Positions 27,621-37,006 of a stretch of DNA of 64,000 nucleotides are shown in pieces. Position 1 is the first letter of the stretch, and every line of letters starts with the position of its first letter. The translations under genes were made by a program, and so were the position numbers. The notes beneath the pieces are model-generated. The model had not been told where the DNA came from. It did no database searches and saw only the letters and a list, made by a program, of their open reading frames with translations. The stretch comes from JAKVBH01 sp049800955. GTDB taxonomy: Bacteria > Pseudomonadota > Alphaproteobacteria > Rhodobacterales > Rhodobacteraceae. Where the stretch lies: positions 868,001 to 932,000 of the forward strand of contig NZ_JBNAGA010000001.1 in NCBI RefSeq assembly GCF_049800955.1, given 5' to 3'.

Positions 27621-30173
27621 ATGGTTCAGAGCAATAAGATTCTTACCGTGTCCTATGGCACGTTTTCATGCACCCTTGAAGGGTTTGAAGACAGCTTCGA
27701 TACGATGAAGGCGATTGCGGAGTATTTTCGTGATTTGGCCGCCGATGATCGCTATTTCGGCGCGGAACCGCCGACGCCGGACGCAGAGATGCTGGCCCGT
27801 ATCGCCGAGCGCGAGATTGAGCGCCGCGTGGAAGCGCGCATGGACGGCCACGGCATCCTTCTGCGCGCGGAGCCTGAGTCAGTGGCAAGCAGCCTGGTCC
27901 AGCCGGTCCAATCCGATGAGATCGCCGAACGGGAACCGGAAGCTAGTCCGAGCGCCGCAACTGTGGCCACTGATGTGGTGCGAGATGTGTCCCCGGACGA
28001 AGCTTCTGCCGATGAAGAGGCGGAGACAGTTGATGCACCTGCCGACACCTTGGACATAGCAACGGCCGAAGGTGAACAGGTAGACGAGGCAGCTGCGGAG
28101 GCTGTCGCGCCCGCAACCCTCCTCGCAGACGAGACGCCTGTCTCGCAGGATCCGGCCGCAACCGACGAAGCGACACAAGCTGATGCAGAGCCTGCGCCGA
28201 TTGATGTGGCGGATGAAACGGCCACAGCCATTGCCGCTTTTGATGCCGATAGCGCGCAAGATGGTGCCGCAACCCCTGAGAACGATGTTGCTGGCGCCGC
28301 AGCGGCTGATACGGATCAGCTTGTTGCCGATGAGGCCGTGGCGGAAGACACCAGCGACGCTTCTGACAGCGAAGACACAACAGCAGATTCCGTCGCAGAC
28401 AAACTTGCGCGCATCAGAGCCGTTGTCTCCAGCGGTGGGTCTCAGTCCTATTCGGAAGATGAACATGCGGATGAGATGGATGCAGCCGATGCATCCGCAG
28501 TCCTGGAGAGTGACACTGATGCCCAAGATGACATGGCCGATGTGCTGGACCGTGTTGCATCTGCAGTGGCAGCGGAGGACGCCGAAGCGCCCGCTGAGAC
28601 CAAGGATGATGATCAAATTGAGGCGCCAGATGCTTCAACATTGATTGATGATAGCGTCTTGAAAGACGAGGCGCTCACCGACACAGTGCGCGAGAGTTCA
28701 GGCGCAAATGGCGAAGAGATCGCCAATGCTTCCCTCGACGCCGTGCTGGACAGCCCTGACGAGCTGGAAGAAACGGCCAGCGAAATCCTGACGCGTGATC
28801 TCGAAACTGAAGAGGCCATTGCTCCAGAGGAAGCACCGAGCTCCCCTGAGGAACCCTCGTCGCAAAAGCAAGTGCCGGTCCGTGTTGTGCGCATCAAGCG
28901 CAAGCCGCGCCGCGCGATGGAGCAAGTGCAAGACGCCGCCCAGCCTTTGATGTTGGACGCCGCTTCCGACGACAGCGAAACGACCTTGTCAGACGAAGAA
29001 GAGACCGATCTTCTGCGCGAACTGGCAGAGGTCGAGGCGGAACTGTCTGATGTGACGTTTGAAGACAGCGAAGGACAGGACGACGCGCCAGAAACATCAT
29101 TGGAGGTTGAGCCTGCCTCGGACCTGAGAGACGTCGTAGCAGACGCGTCTCAGTCTGACGATGCGTCTCAATTTGACGCGGACGAAGCCGTAGACACTTG
29201 GAGTGACAACGCCGACGTGGTTGAGGCGGCGGAGGAGAAAGATGAACTCGCTCCCGTCGCCGAGGTGGACCAGCCAGATCAGGACCACGATGTGGCTGAC
29301 CGGGAAGCGGACGAGGCGGTTGAGACAGCCAATGAGTCGGATGTTGCCCAAGCCGAAGAGCCTGAGGTTGCCGAGAAATCGCCCGAAGTCTCATCTCTGT
29401 CACGCTCCATTCGCGCGCTGACACGCAGGGTTCGCCTGACGGACAATGCGGCAGGTGAAGGCGATGGCGACATGTCGCGCCTTATGGCGGCAACGGACGC
29501 ACAGATGGAGCAACCGGAAAACCGCAGCCGACGTCGCGCCATCGCGCATCTGCGCGCGGCCGTCGCTGCCACCAAGGAAGAGCGCCAGGCGACGGAGAAA
29601 CCCGCAGACCCCGTTCAGGCGCGCGAAGCGCAGTTCCGTCAGGACCTCGATGCAGTGCGCCCCAAGACGGAAGAGCCCAAACGCTCGGCGCCGCTGAAAC
29701 TGGTGGCAGAGCAGCGGGTGGATGTTGATCTGGATGAACCTACCGAAGTAGATCCGGCGCCCGCCGGCGCGCAAATGCCCAGCGAGGCAGAGCGTCGCGC
29801 GGCTCCCAGCATGCAGACCGTGCGCCCGCGCCGCGTTGCGCCGCGTCGCGTCGCTGTTGATCGGGATGCTGCGGAAACCAACGGCGATGGTGGCTTCATG
29901 GCCTACGCCGAGGAAAACAACGCGGTCGATTTGCCGGAACTTCTGGAAGCTGCGGCAGCTTACATGACGCTTGTTGAGAAGCGCGCGCAGTTCTCGCGTC
30001 CGCAATTGATGAACAAGGTGCGCGAGGTAGATGCGTCAGACCACAGCCGCGAGGACAGATTGCGCTACTTCGGTCAGCTCCTGCGCGAAGGCAAAATCGA
30101 AAAGACGGCCAGTGGGCGGTTTACGGCATCCGAGGACATTGGATTTCGCCCGGACGAACGCGCGGCCAGCTGA
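27621..30173 (+). CDS. Very acidic 850-residue protein with conserved ends, unknown function
   Basis: Start chosen at ATG 27621 (MVQSNKILTVSYG), which has GGAAGG 10 bases upstream. The ATG at 27603 is too close to its AGGAGA. Three parts are visible. The N-terminal domain of about 75 residues (ILTVSYGTFSCTLEGF, then FDTMKAIAEYFRDLAADDRY) is well ordered. A middle of roughly 550 residues is dominated by Asp, Glu and Ala, with one basic patch (VRVVRIKRKPRRAM). The last 90 residues (LPELLEAAAAYMTLVEKRAQ, then REDRLRYFGQLLREGKIEK) look like a folded winged-helix-type domain. I recall similar N-termini in other Rhodobacteraceae under unreliable names, and I assign no function. No signal peptide or membrane segment is seen. 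Confidence 0.75.
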   Translation: MVQSNKILTVSYGTFSCTLEGFEDSFDTMKAIAEYFRDLAADDRYFGAEPPTPDAEMLARIAEREIERRVEARMDGHGILLRAEPESVASSLVQPVQSDEIAEREPEASPSAATVATDVVRDVSPDEASADEEAETVDAPADTLDIATAEGEQVDEAAAEAVAPATLLADETPVSQDPAATDEATQADAEPAPIDVADETATAIAAFDADSAQDGAATPENDVAGAAAADTDQLVADEAVAEDTSDASDSEDTTADSVADKLARIRAVVSSGGSQSYSEDEHADEMDAADASAVLESDTDAQDDMADVLDRVASAVAAEDAEAPAETKDDDQIEAPDASTLIDDSVLKDEALTDTVRESSGANGEEIANASLDAVLDSPDELEETASEILTRDLETEEAIAPEEAPSSPEEPSSQKQVPVRVVRIKRKPRRAMEQVQDAAQPLMLDAASDDSETTLSDEEETDLLRELAEVEAELSDVTFEDSEGQDDAPETSLEVEPASDLRDVVADASQSDDASQFDADEAVDTWSDNADVVEAAEEKDELAPVAEVDQPDQDHDVADREADEAVETANESDVAQAEEPEVAEKSPEVSSLSRSIRALTRRVRLTDNAAGEGDGDMSRLMAATDAQMEQPENRSRRRAIAHLRAAVAATKEERQATEKPADPVQAREAQFRQDLDAVRPKTEEPKRSAPLKLVAEQRVDVDLDEPTEVDPAPAGAQMPSEAERRAAPSMQTVRPRRVAPRRVAVDRDAAETNGDGGFMAYAEENNAVDLPELLEAAAAYMTLVEKRAQFSRPQLMNKVREVDASDHSREDRLRYFGQLLREGKIEKTASGRFTASEDIGFRPDERAAS

Positions 30174-30194
30174 GCACCACGCTTTTCCCCCAAT

Positions 30195-30225
30195 AAAAAG
30201 GCGCGCCCTTCGGCGCGCCTTTTTT
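30195..30225. terminator. Bidirectional rho-independent terminator
   Basis: Perfect stem AAAAAGGCGCGCC (30195-30207) / GGCGCGCCTTTTT (30212-30224) with a CTTC loop (stable UUCG-type closing context) and a T-run. It serves the acidic protein gene on the plus strand and the convergent serine dehydratase gene on the minus strand. Confidence 0.92.
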
Positions 30226-30243
30226 GTTCCGATGCGAGAGCGC

Positions 30244-31617
30244 TCAGCAATTGGGAATGTTTACGGCCAATCCCCCAAGCGACGTTTCCTTGTATTTCTC
30301 GCTCATATCGAGGCCCGTTTGCCGCATGGTCTCGATACAGGCATCGAGCGGCACAAGATGCGTGCCGTCGCCGCGCAAAGACAGCGAGGCCGCCGATACC
30401 GCCTTGATCGCGCCCAACCCATTGCGCTCGATGCAAGGCACCTGAACCAGACCTTTCACGGGATCACAGGTCATCCCGAGGTGATGCTCCAACGCGATTT
30501 CGGCTGCATTCTCGACCTGTTCCGCTGTGCCACCCATCACGGCGCAAAGTCCCGCTGCGGCCATGGCGGAAGCAGAGCCCACTTCCGCCTGACACCCGGC
30601 CTCCGCGCCCGAGATAGACGCATTGAATTTCACCAACCCGCCGATGGCAGCCGCAGTGAGCAAAAATTCCTCGATCTGTGACGCGCGGGCTCCGGGCACG
30701 TGATCCAGCCAATAGCGGATCACCGCGGGCACAACGCCCGCCGCGCCATTGGTGGGCGCCGTTACGACCTGGCCGCCAGCGGCGTTTTCTTCGTTCACGG
30801 CCATCGCGTAAACGCTCATCCAGTCGTTGATCGTATGTGGTGCGTTCATGTTCATGCCGCGTTCGGCCAACAAGACGTCATGTATGCCTTTCGCGCGGCG
30901 TTTGACGCTAAGCCCACCGGGCAGAATTCCGTCAGTGGTCAGGCCGCGCTCGATGCAGGCATTCATGACATCCCAGAGCCGCGCCGTCCCGGAGCGCAAG
31001 CGCACTTCGCCGTTTCGGCTGATTTCATTGGCGCGCTTCATCTCGGCAATGGTTTTGCCAGAACTCTGCGCCATCTCGAGCATCTCGGTTGCCGTCTTGA
31101 ACGGGTAGGGCACAGGCGCGCCTTCATCGGTCGCCTTGCCCTGTGCCAGTTCGCTCTCCGTCATGACAAACCCGCCGCCGATGGAATAATAGGTCTCCTG
31201 AAGAAGGATATCGCCTTGCGCATCGGTGGCCTTCAGGATCATGCCATTGGCGTGGCCGGTCAGGGGCGGGCCGTAGTCAAACACAAGATCATGTTCCGGA
31301 TCAAAGGCCAGTGGAGGCAGGCCATCGGGGCAGACCTGTTTGTCTCGGCGGATCAAATCGAGGCTGCGTTCGGCCTGTGCATGATCGTAGCGCTCGGGTT
31401 CGAACCCGGCCAATCCAAGAATTGTGGCGCGGTCTGTGGCGTGACCCACACCGGTGAAGGCGAGGGATCCATGCAGTGAGGCGCGCAGGCCGTGGAATCT
31501 GTAAGGCGCGTCGCGCAAGGTCTGCAAAAAGCGCGCGGCCGCCACCATGGGGCCCATGGTATGGGAGGACGACGGGCCAATGCCGATCTTGAACATATCG
31601 AAAACGGAGAGAAACAT
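30244..31617 (-). CDS. sdaA: L-serine ammonia-lyase, iron-sulfur dependent, single-chain
   Basis: Deaminates L-serine to pyruvate. Single-chain type I enzyme, about 457 residues. The frame extends to a GTG at 31629, but ATG 31617 begins MFLSVFDMFKIGIGPSSSH directly after the upstream stop and has GAAGGAAG at a usable distance. The beta-domain motif GPSSSHTMGPM is at the N-terminus. The C-terminal alpha-domain has GCQAEVGSASAMAAAG and HHLGMTCDPVKGLVQVPC, whose cysteines hold the [4Fe-4S] cluster. It is one base after the GST gene, so the two are probably co-transcribed. It could equally be named sdaB. Confidence 0.93.
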   Translation of the reverse strand: MFLSVFDMFKIGIGPSSSHTMGPMVAAARFLQTLRDAPYRFHGLRASLHGSLAFTGVGHATDRATILGLAGFEPERYDHAQAERSLDLIRRDKQVCPDGLPPLAFDPEHDLVFDYGPPLTGHANGMILKATDAQGDILLQETYYSIGGGFVMTESELAQGKATDEGAPVPYPFKTATEMLEMAQSSGKTIAEMKRANEISRNGEVRLRSGTARLWDVMNACIERGLTTDGILPGGLSVKRRAKGIHDVLLAERGMNMNAPHTINDWMSVYAMAVNEENAAGGQVVTAPTNGAAGVVPAVIRYWLDHVPGARASQIEEFLLTAAAIGGLVKFNASISGAEAGCQAEVGSASAMAAAGLCAVMGGTAEQVENAAEIALEHHLGMTCDPVKGLVQVPCIERNGLGAIKAVSAASLSLRGDGTHLVPLDACIETMRQTGLDMSEKYKETSLGGLAVNIPNC

Positions 31618-31618
31618 G

Positions 31619-32308
31619 TCAGGTCGCACTTCCTTCAGGGGGGGTGGGCAAGTCGGGGGCGCTGAACGGATGGGGCCCCAGCCCTTCCGCCGCGGCGACG
31701 CGCGCGCAAGCGGGATGGGCGTCTAGCTGTAAACAAATGTTGCTCAGATTGGGCCAAGGCTCCAGATCCGTCAGACCGGGTTTGTCCACCGGATACAAGC
31801 GGAGCCAGCGCAGGCAGGCCCCGACATAGATGTCCAGCACCGTCAGGGGCGACGCTCCCATAACGTCGCCACGCGCGGCCTCGATGTTCAGCAGATCAAG
31901 CGCCCGCCGGATCTCTGTTTGTAGGCCGTGTCGTAAATCCTGCATCAGATCCGCCGCGATGAACCTGTCGGCGTAAAAGGTCTGGCGGAGGGCGGGGTGC
32001 AAGGTGTTGGAGATCATGAAGAGCCAGCTCAGAAACCGCCCACGCAGGGCCGTCCCGGGGGCTGGTCCCAGCTCCGCATGCCGCTCCGAGAGCCAGCACA
32101 GGATCGCACCGGTCTCGAACAAGGGGCCATCGGGCGTCTCCAGCGCAGGGATTTGCCCCTGCGGGTTCAGCGCGCGGAAATCGGCGCTGTGCTGCGCGGA
32201 CACGCGACGATCGACAAGCAGCGTCTCAAAGGGGACCTCTGCCAGCTCCAGCGCTAAGCGGATGATGAGCGACGCATTGTCGGGCGCGTAGTGCAGTCTG
32301 TAAGCCAT
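31619..32308 (-). CDS. Glutathione S-transferase family protein
   Basis: Start at ATG 32308 (MAYRLHYAPDNASLIIRLAL), or possibly the GTG three codons upstream. The rest of the long open frame overlaps the divergent rpiA gene and is not coding. 229 residues: an N-terminal thioredoxin-like domain with the glutathione-site segment GQIPALETPDGPLFETGAI, and an all-helical C-terminal domain. The early Ser (N-A-S) rather than Tyr suggests a Ser-type GST. It is just upstream of serine dehydratase, and the role is unknown. Confidence 0.85.
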   Translation of the reverse strand: MAYRLHYAPDNASLIIRLALELAEVPFETLLVDRRVSAQHSADFRALNPQGQIPALETPDGPLFETGAILCWLSERHAELGPAPGTALRGRFLSWLFMISNTLHPALRQTFYADRFIAADLMQDLRHGLQTEIRRALDLLNIEAARGDVMGASPLTVLDIYVGACLRWLRLYPVDKPGLTDLEPWPNLSNICLQLDAHPACARVAAAEGLGPHPFSAPDLPTPPEGSAT

Positions 32309-32462
32309 GGCCGTCACATAGGGCAGAGCGGCGCGGGAAAACACGCGGAAAGCGACAGCTTGCTTCGCAGACGCGGCCTTGAGGGACGTGGCCGCGTTTT
32401 GGGGGGTGCGTCCCACTGGGGGCGCGTCTATAAGCATTGTGCAAGATCTGGAGAGCTGCCCC

Positions 32463-33248
32463 ATGACCGGTGAATTGTCCCCCATCGACAAAGCGAAGTT
32501 TGTTGCCGCCAAGCGCGCGTCGGAATTTGTAGAGCCCGGCATGCGTGTCGGGCTTGGTACAGGATCAACCGCGGCGTGGTTGGTGCGCTGTCTGGGGGAG
32601 AAGGTCCGTGATGATGGCTTGCGTTTCAAAGGCGTGCCCACGTCGACGCGGACGGCCGAACTCGCGCGGGATGTCGGGATCGAAGTCATCTCGCTGGATG
32701 AGGCCAAATGGCTCGATCTGACCATTGATGGCGCGGATGAGTTCGATCATGAGCTCAACCTGATCAAAGGCGGCGGTGGCGCGCTTTTGCAGGAGAAGAT
32801 CGTGGCCACGGCGTCAGATCGCATGATTGTGATTGCCGATGCGGCCAAGCGCGTGGAGGCATTGGGCGCTTTTCCGTTGCCTGTCGAAGTTGTCCCCTTT
32901 GGCTGGCAAACGACGCAGGCGCTGGTCGAAGAGACACTGATTTCGATGGATGTTCTGGGGCGCGAATCCAGCCTGCGCATGAACGGTGCGACGCCCTATG
33001 TCACTGATGAAGGCAACCATATCCTCGATTTGCACCTGCAGCGCATCGGGAATGCCCGCCAACTCGCACTTGTGATCAATCAAATGCCGGGTGTCGTGGA
33101 AAATGGCCTCTTCATAGATATCTGCGACACAGTGGTCATTGGCTATGGCGATGGCCGTGTGGTGGTCAAGGATATCAATGAGGGCACGGAAGAAGAGGAT
33201 CGGCTTGATTTTGTTGAAACCGACAATCTCTTTGCGGATCTTGATTGA
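32463..33248 (+). CDS. rpiA: Ribose-5-phosphate isomerase A RpiA
   Basis: Interconverts ribose-5-phosphate and ribulose-5-phosphate in the pentose phosphate pathway. Start ATG 32463 (MTGELSPIDKAKFVAAKRA), preceded by GGAGAG. The upstream extension of the frame runs into the divergent GST promoter. 261 residues, with the phosphate-binding VGLGTGSTAAWLV (about 30-42), the catalytic DGADEFD (near 86), and KGGGGALLQEKIVA. The glutathione reductase gene follows at 40 bp. Confidence 0.95.
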   Translation: MTGELSPIDKAKFVAAKRASEFVEPGMRVGLGTGSTAAWLVRCLGEKVRDDGLRFKGVPTSTRTAELARDVGIEVISLDEAKWLDLTIDGADEFDHELNLIKGGGGALLQEKIVATASDRMIVIADAAKRVEALGAFPLPVEVVPFGWQTTQALVEETLISMDVLGRESSLRMNGATPYVTDEGNHILDLHLQRIGNARQLALVINQMPGVVENGLFIDICDTVVIGYGDGRVVVKDINEGTEEEDRLDFVETDNLFADLD

Positions 33249-33288
33249 CCGCAGCTGACCGGCAGCGTCGCGCGATAAGGAATACAGC

Positions 33289-34647
33289 ATGACATTCGAC
33301 TATGATCTTTTTGTCATCGGCGGCGGGTCCGGCGGTGTGCGTGCGGCGCGTGTGGCGGCGGGTGAGACCGGCGCCAAGGTCGCTCTGGCGGAGGAAGACC
33401 GCTACGGGGGGACCTGTGTGCAGCGCGGCTGTGTTCCCAAGAAGCTGATGGTTTTTGCCAGCGGCTACGGCGAGATGGCGAAGGATGCCGCGTCCTATGG
33501 CTGGGCGATGCATGCGGGCGGGTTTGACTGGCAGGTTTTCAAGGAAAAACTTGAGGCCGAGCTGGATCGTCTCGAAGGGGTCTATCGCAAGCTTCTGGCG
33601 GGATCAGATGTGGAGATGTTTGATGCCCGTGCGACGGTCAAGGATGCGCATACGGTCCAGCTTTCCACGGGTGAGACCAAGACGGCCAAACACATTCTGC
33701 TGGCCATGGGCGGCAAGCCCGTGAAGCCCGGCATCCCCGGTGAAGAGCTGGCCATCACATCCAATGAAATCTTCCATCTCGAGACATTGCCCAAGCGCGT
33801 TCTCATCGTGGGAGGCGGCTATATCGCCTGTGAGTTTGCGGGCATTCTCAACGGCTTGGGCGCGCAGGTGACGCAGTTTTATCGCGGTGCGCAGGTCCTG
33901 CGCGGATTTGACGATGAAGCGCGTGGCCTCGTGGCCGAAGAGATGCGCAAGGCGGGCGTCGATCTGCATCTGGGCACGAACATTCTCGAGATGAAGCGTG
34001 ATGGCGAGGGCATTTGGGTCAAGGCGACCAATGGCACAGAGAGCCATTACGATGAGGTCATGTTTGCCACGGGCCGCGCGCCCAATACCGAGGGCATGGG
34101 GTTGGAAGAGGTCGGCGTTGAGCTGGGTCGCCATGGCCAGGTTGTCGTCGATGCCTTTTCGCAAACCGCTGTCCCCTCGATCTACGCCATCGGCGATGTG
34201 ACGGATCGGGTCAACCTGACACCTGTGGCGATCCGCGAGGGCATGGCCTTTGTCGAGACGGTGTTCAAAGGCAATCCAACGCCCGTGGATCATGATCTGA
34301 TCCCCTCGGCGGTGTTCACGCAGCCTGAGCTGGGCACTGTTGGCCTGTCCGAGGAGGCCGCCCGCGAGAACGAAGAGGTTGAGGTCTATTGCACCTCCTT
34401 CAAACCGATGCAGCAAAGTTTTGCAGGTCGCGAAGACAGGGTTTTGATGAAACTCGTGGTGTCCAAGGCCAATCGGACGGTTCTGGGGTGTCATATCGTG
34501 GCGCCAAATGCGGGCGAGATGATCCAGCTGGCGGGCATTGCCGTCAAAATGGGCGCCACCAAGGAGGATTTTGATCGGACCGTCGCGGTTCATCCGACGA
34601 TGTCGGAAGAACTTGTAACGATGCGATCACCGATGCGCACGGCTTGA
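33289..34647 (+). CDS. gor: Glutathione-disulfide reductase Gor
   Basis: NADPH-dependent flavoenzyme that reduces glutathione disulfide. 452 residues. FAD-binding GGGSGGVRAARVAA at the N-terminus, redox-active disulfide in GGTCVQRGCVPKK (cysteines about 44 and 49), NADPH-binding VGGGYIACEFAGIL near 175, and the C-terminal His-Glu pair in VHPTMSEELVT. It follows rpiA and is close to a GST gene, giving a small cluster linked to NADPH and thiol metabolism. The frame is complete. Confidence 0.95.
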   Translation: MTFDYDLFVIGGGSGGVRAARVAAGETGAKVALAEEDRYGGTCVQRGCVPKKLMVFASGYGEMAKDAASYGWAMHAGGFDWQVFKEKLEAELDRLEGVYRKLLAGSDVEMFDARATVKDAHTVQLSTGETKTAKHILLAMGGKPVKPGIPGEELAITSNEIFHLETLPKRVLIVGGGYIACEFAGILNGLGAQVTQFYRGAQVLRGFDDEARGLVAEEMRKAGVDLHLGTNILEMKRDGEGIWVKATNGTESHYDEVMFATGRAPNTEGMGLEEVGVELGRHGQVVVDAFSQTAVPSIYAIGDVTDRVNLTPVAIREGMAFVETVFKGNPTPVDHDLIPSAVFTQPELGTVGLSEEAARENEEVEVYCTSFKPMQQSFAGREDRVLMKLVVSKANRTVLGCHIVAPNAGEMIQLAGIAVKMGATKEDFDRTVAVHPTMSEELVTMRSPMRTA

Positions 34648-34722
34648 AATTCGCGCGCGCGCGCACAGGTATGAAGGCAAGCGTGAACGCTAAACTTTTT
34701 GACCCAAAGGGAAGGTACTTAG

Positions 34723-35874
34723 ATGGCAGGCAATTCCGGAGGCCCCTGGGGTGGGGGCGGCTCTGGCGGGCGTGGCCCGAACGGGGGCGACAACCGAGGC
34801 AATAACGGTGGCGGCGGGCGCAGGCCCGGCGATGACGGGCCTCAGATCCCCGAAATCGACGAGCTGATGAAAAAAGGCCAGGAGCAGCTGCGCGTTCTCA
34901 TGGGCGGCCGCGGCGGCGGATCTGGCACAGGTGGCTCCGGCGGCGGCGGTGGCGGCATCTCCAAAGGCATGATTGGCTTTGGTCTTGTGGGTGCGCTCGT
35001 GCTTTGGGGCATGGCAAGCTTTTACACGGTGCGCCCGGAAGAGCAGTCGGTTGAGCTGTTTCTTGGCGAGTTTTCGTCCATCGGCAATCCCGGCCTGAAT
35101 TTCGCGCCCTGGCCACTGGTCACCGCAGAGGTTATTCCGGTGACGCGCGAACAGACCGAAGAGATCGGTGTGGGCGCGCGGGGCTCGGATGCCGGGCTCA
35201 TGCTGACGGGTGATGAGAACATCGTGGATATCGACTTCCAGGTGGTCTGGAACATCACTGAGCCGGACAAGTTCCTGTTCAACCTGCGCGATGCGCGGCC
35301 CACCATTCGGGCGGTCTCTGAATCGGCCATGCGTGAGATCATCGCGCAATCCGAGCTGGCCCCGATCCTCAACAGGGATCGTCAGGCCATTGCCGATCGT
35401 CTTCAGGATCTCATCCAGAACACGCTCAACTCCTACGATGCCGGCGTTAACATTGTCCGGGTCAACCTCGACAAAGCCGACCCGCCGCAGCCCGTGATCG
35501 ACGCATTCCGCGACGTTCAGGCCGCTGAACAGGAGCGGGACCGTTTGCAAAACGTGGCGGATGCCTATGCCAACCGTGTGCTTGCTGAAGCGCGTGGTGA
35601 AGCGGCGCAGGTGCTTGAGCAGGCGGAAGCCTACCGGGCGCGGGTCGTGAACGAAGCGGAAGGTGAAGCCTCGCGCTTCTCGGCCGTTTTGGAGGAATAT
35701 GCAAAGGCACCCGAGGTCACGCGCAAGCGTCTCTATCTTGAAACGATGGAAAACGTGCTGGGCCGTGTGGACAAGATCATTCTCGATGAAAGCGCGGGTG
35801 GCGCAGGTGGACAAGGCGTCGTGCCTTACCTGCCGCTCAATGAGCTGCGTCGTCCTGCGGGAGGAACCAACTGA
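34723..35874 (+). CDS. hflK: FtsH protease regulator HflK
   Basis: SPFH-domain membrane protein that with HflC forms a large periplasmic cage around the FtsH protease. 383 residues. Glycine-rich cytoplasmic N-terminus (two tracts, about 5-38 and 62-82), one membrane helix at about 83-103 (IGFGLVGALVLWGMASFY), then the SPFH domain (YTVRPEEQSVELFLGEF onward) and a helical C-terminal stretch rich in Ala/Glu/Arg (about 255-330). GGGAAGG precedes the ATG. It ends TGATG into hflC. Confidence 0.95.
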   Translation: MAGNSGGPWGGGGSGGRGPNGGDNRGNNGGGGRRPGDDGPQIPEIDELMKKGQEQLRVLMGGRGGGSGTGGSGGGGGGISKGMIGFGLVGALVLWGMASFYTVRPEEQSVELFLGEFSSIGNPGLNFAPWPLVTAEVIPVTREQTEEIGVGARGSDAGLMLTGDENIVDIDFQVVWNITEPDKFLFNLRDARPTIRAVSESAMREIIAQSELAPILNRDRQAIADRLQDLIQNTLNSYDAGVNIVRVNLDKADPPQPVIDAFRDVQAAEQERDRLQNVADAYANRVLAEARGEAAQVLEQAEAYRARVVNEAEGEASRFSAVLEEYAKAPEVTRKRLYLETMENVLGRVDKIILDESAGGAGGQGVVPYLPLNELRRPAGGTN

Positions 35875-36755
35875 TGAAAAAATCTGCTTTTCTTCTACCG
35901 GTGCTCTTTGTCATCGGTGCTTTGGGCCTGTCTTCGATCTTCATCGTCGACGAGCGTGAGAAGGCACTTGTGCTGCAGTTTGGTCGGATCGTGGCGATCA
36001 AGGAAGACCCCGGTCTGGCGTTCAAACTTCCTGTTATTCAGGAAGTGGTGCGCTACGATGACCGGATCCTGTCTATTGACGTGGAGCCGCTCGAAGTCAC
36101 ACCGCTGGATGATCGTCGTCTCGTGGTTGACGCCTTCGCGCGCTACCGCATCGTTGACGTGAACCAGTTCCGCCAAGCCGTTGGTACGGGTGGCGAAATG
36201 GCCGCTGAAAACCGTCTTGATGGTATTTTGCGCGCCGAGCTGCGGGGCGTTCTGGGTAACGTGTCGTCCAATGACATCCTGAGCTCGGACCGGGCAGCGC
36301 TGATGCTGCGCATCCGGAACGGGGCGATCAGCGAAGCCGAGAGCCTCGGTATCGAGGTTGTTGACGTGCGTTTGAAACGGACCGACCTCCCGGCGGAAAA
36401 CCTTGACGCGACCTTCGAGCGGATGCGGGCTGAGCGGGAACGGGAAGCAACTGACGAACGCGCCCGTGGTAACGAGGCCGCGCAACGGGTTCGTGCCCAG
36501 GCGGATCGGACCGTGGTTGAGCTTGTCTCCGAGGCGAACAAGACCTCCGAGATCATCCGAGGTGAAGCGGATGCACGACGCAACAACATCTTTGCGTCAG
36601 CCTTCGGCGAAGACCCTGAGTTCTTTGAGTTCTACCGGTCGTTGACGGCCTATGAGCGTGCGCTTCAGGGCAATAACTCGACCATGGTGCTGTCGCCGGA
36701 CAGCGAGTTCTTCAACTACCTGAAGTCTGATCAAGGCGCGGTCGCTGGCCAATGA
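35874..36755 (+). CDS. hflC: FtsH protease regulator HflC
   Basis: Partner of HflK. 293 residues, N-terminal signal-anchor helix (FLLPVLFVIGALGLSSIFIV, about 5-24), SPFH domain beginning DEREKALVLQFGRIVA, then the helical coiled stretch with RMRAEREREATDERARGNEA (about 183-202) and a C-terminal FFEFYRSLTAYERALQ. Overlaps both neighbours by one and four bases, so the three-gene unit with DUF2065 is clearly translationally coupled. Confidence 0.95.
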   Translation: MKKSAFLLPVLFVIGALGLSSIFIVDEREKALVLQFGRIVAIKEDPGLAFKLPVIQEVVRYDDRILSIDVEPLEVTPLDDRRLVVDAFARYRIVDVNQFRQAVGTGGEMAAENRLDGILRAELRGVLGNVSSNDILSSDRAALMLRIRNGAISEAESLGIEVVDVRLKRTDLPAENLDATFERMRAEREREATDERARGNEAAQRVRAQADRTVVELVSEANKTSEIIRGEADARRNNIFASAFGEDPEFFEFYRSLTAYERALQGNNSTMVLSPDSEFFNYLKSDQGAVAGQ

Positions 36756-36955
36756 GCTTTGTCGAGACGGCGCTTCTGGCGCTCGGGCTCGTGCTGATTG
36801 TGGAGGGGCTGGCCTATGCGCTGGCCCCTTCGCTTGTGGAGCGGTTGCTTGAGATGATGCGGATGGTGCCCGAAGAGCAAAGGCGCAGCATGGGGCTCAT
36901 GGCGCTTGCCTTTGGTGTTTTGTTGGTTTGGGGCGCGAAATTGCTGGGGGCGTGA
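36752..36955 (+). CDS. DUF2065 small membrane protein
   Basis: A 67-residue membrane protein with two helices (LLALGLVLIVEGLAYALAP and LMALAFGVLLVWGAKLLGA) separated by a charged loop MMRMVPEEQRRSMG. This is the typical third gene of the hflKC operon. Function unknown, but the family is strongly associated with HflKC. The ATG overlaps the hflC stop (ATGA). Confidence 0.88.
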   Translation: MSFVETALLALGLVLIVEGLAYALAPSLVERLLEMMRMVPEEQRRSMGLMALAFGVLLVWGAKLLGA

Positions 36956-36992
36956 CCCCCGCAGGCGCTCGCGATTTCGTTACAAAGCAATC

Positions 36993-37006
36993 ACACACGC
37001 GTGTGT
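36993..37006. promoter_or_regulatory. Perfect 14-bp palindrome upstream of the DegP gene
   Basis: ACACACGCGTGTGT at 36993-37006 is a perfect inverted repeat 98 bp before the degP start, in a 148-bp gap. Its position and symmetry suggest an operator or a Z-prone alternating element. No regulator can be named. Confidence 0.45.

Noticed and set aside
27752..28616. Serine- and cysteine-rich minus-strand frames opposite the acidic protein gene
   Set aside because: Produced by reading Asp/Glu/Ala codons in reverse. No start signal or homology.
34652..34666. Alternating CG run before hflK
   Set aside because: A 15-base purine-pyrimidine run is not rare in GC-rich intergenic DNA, and nothing else supports a function.
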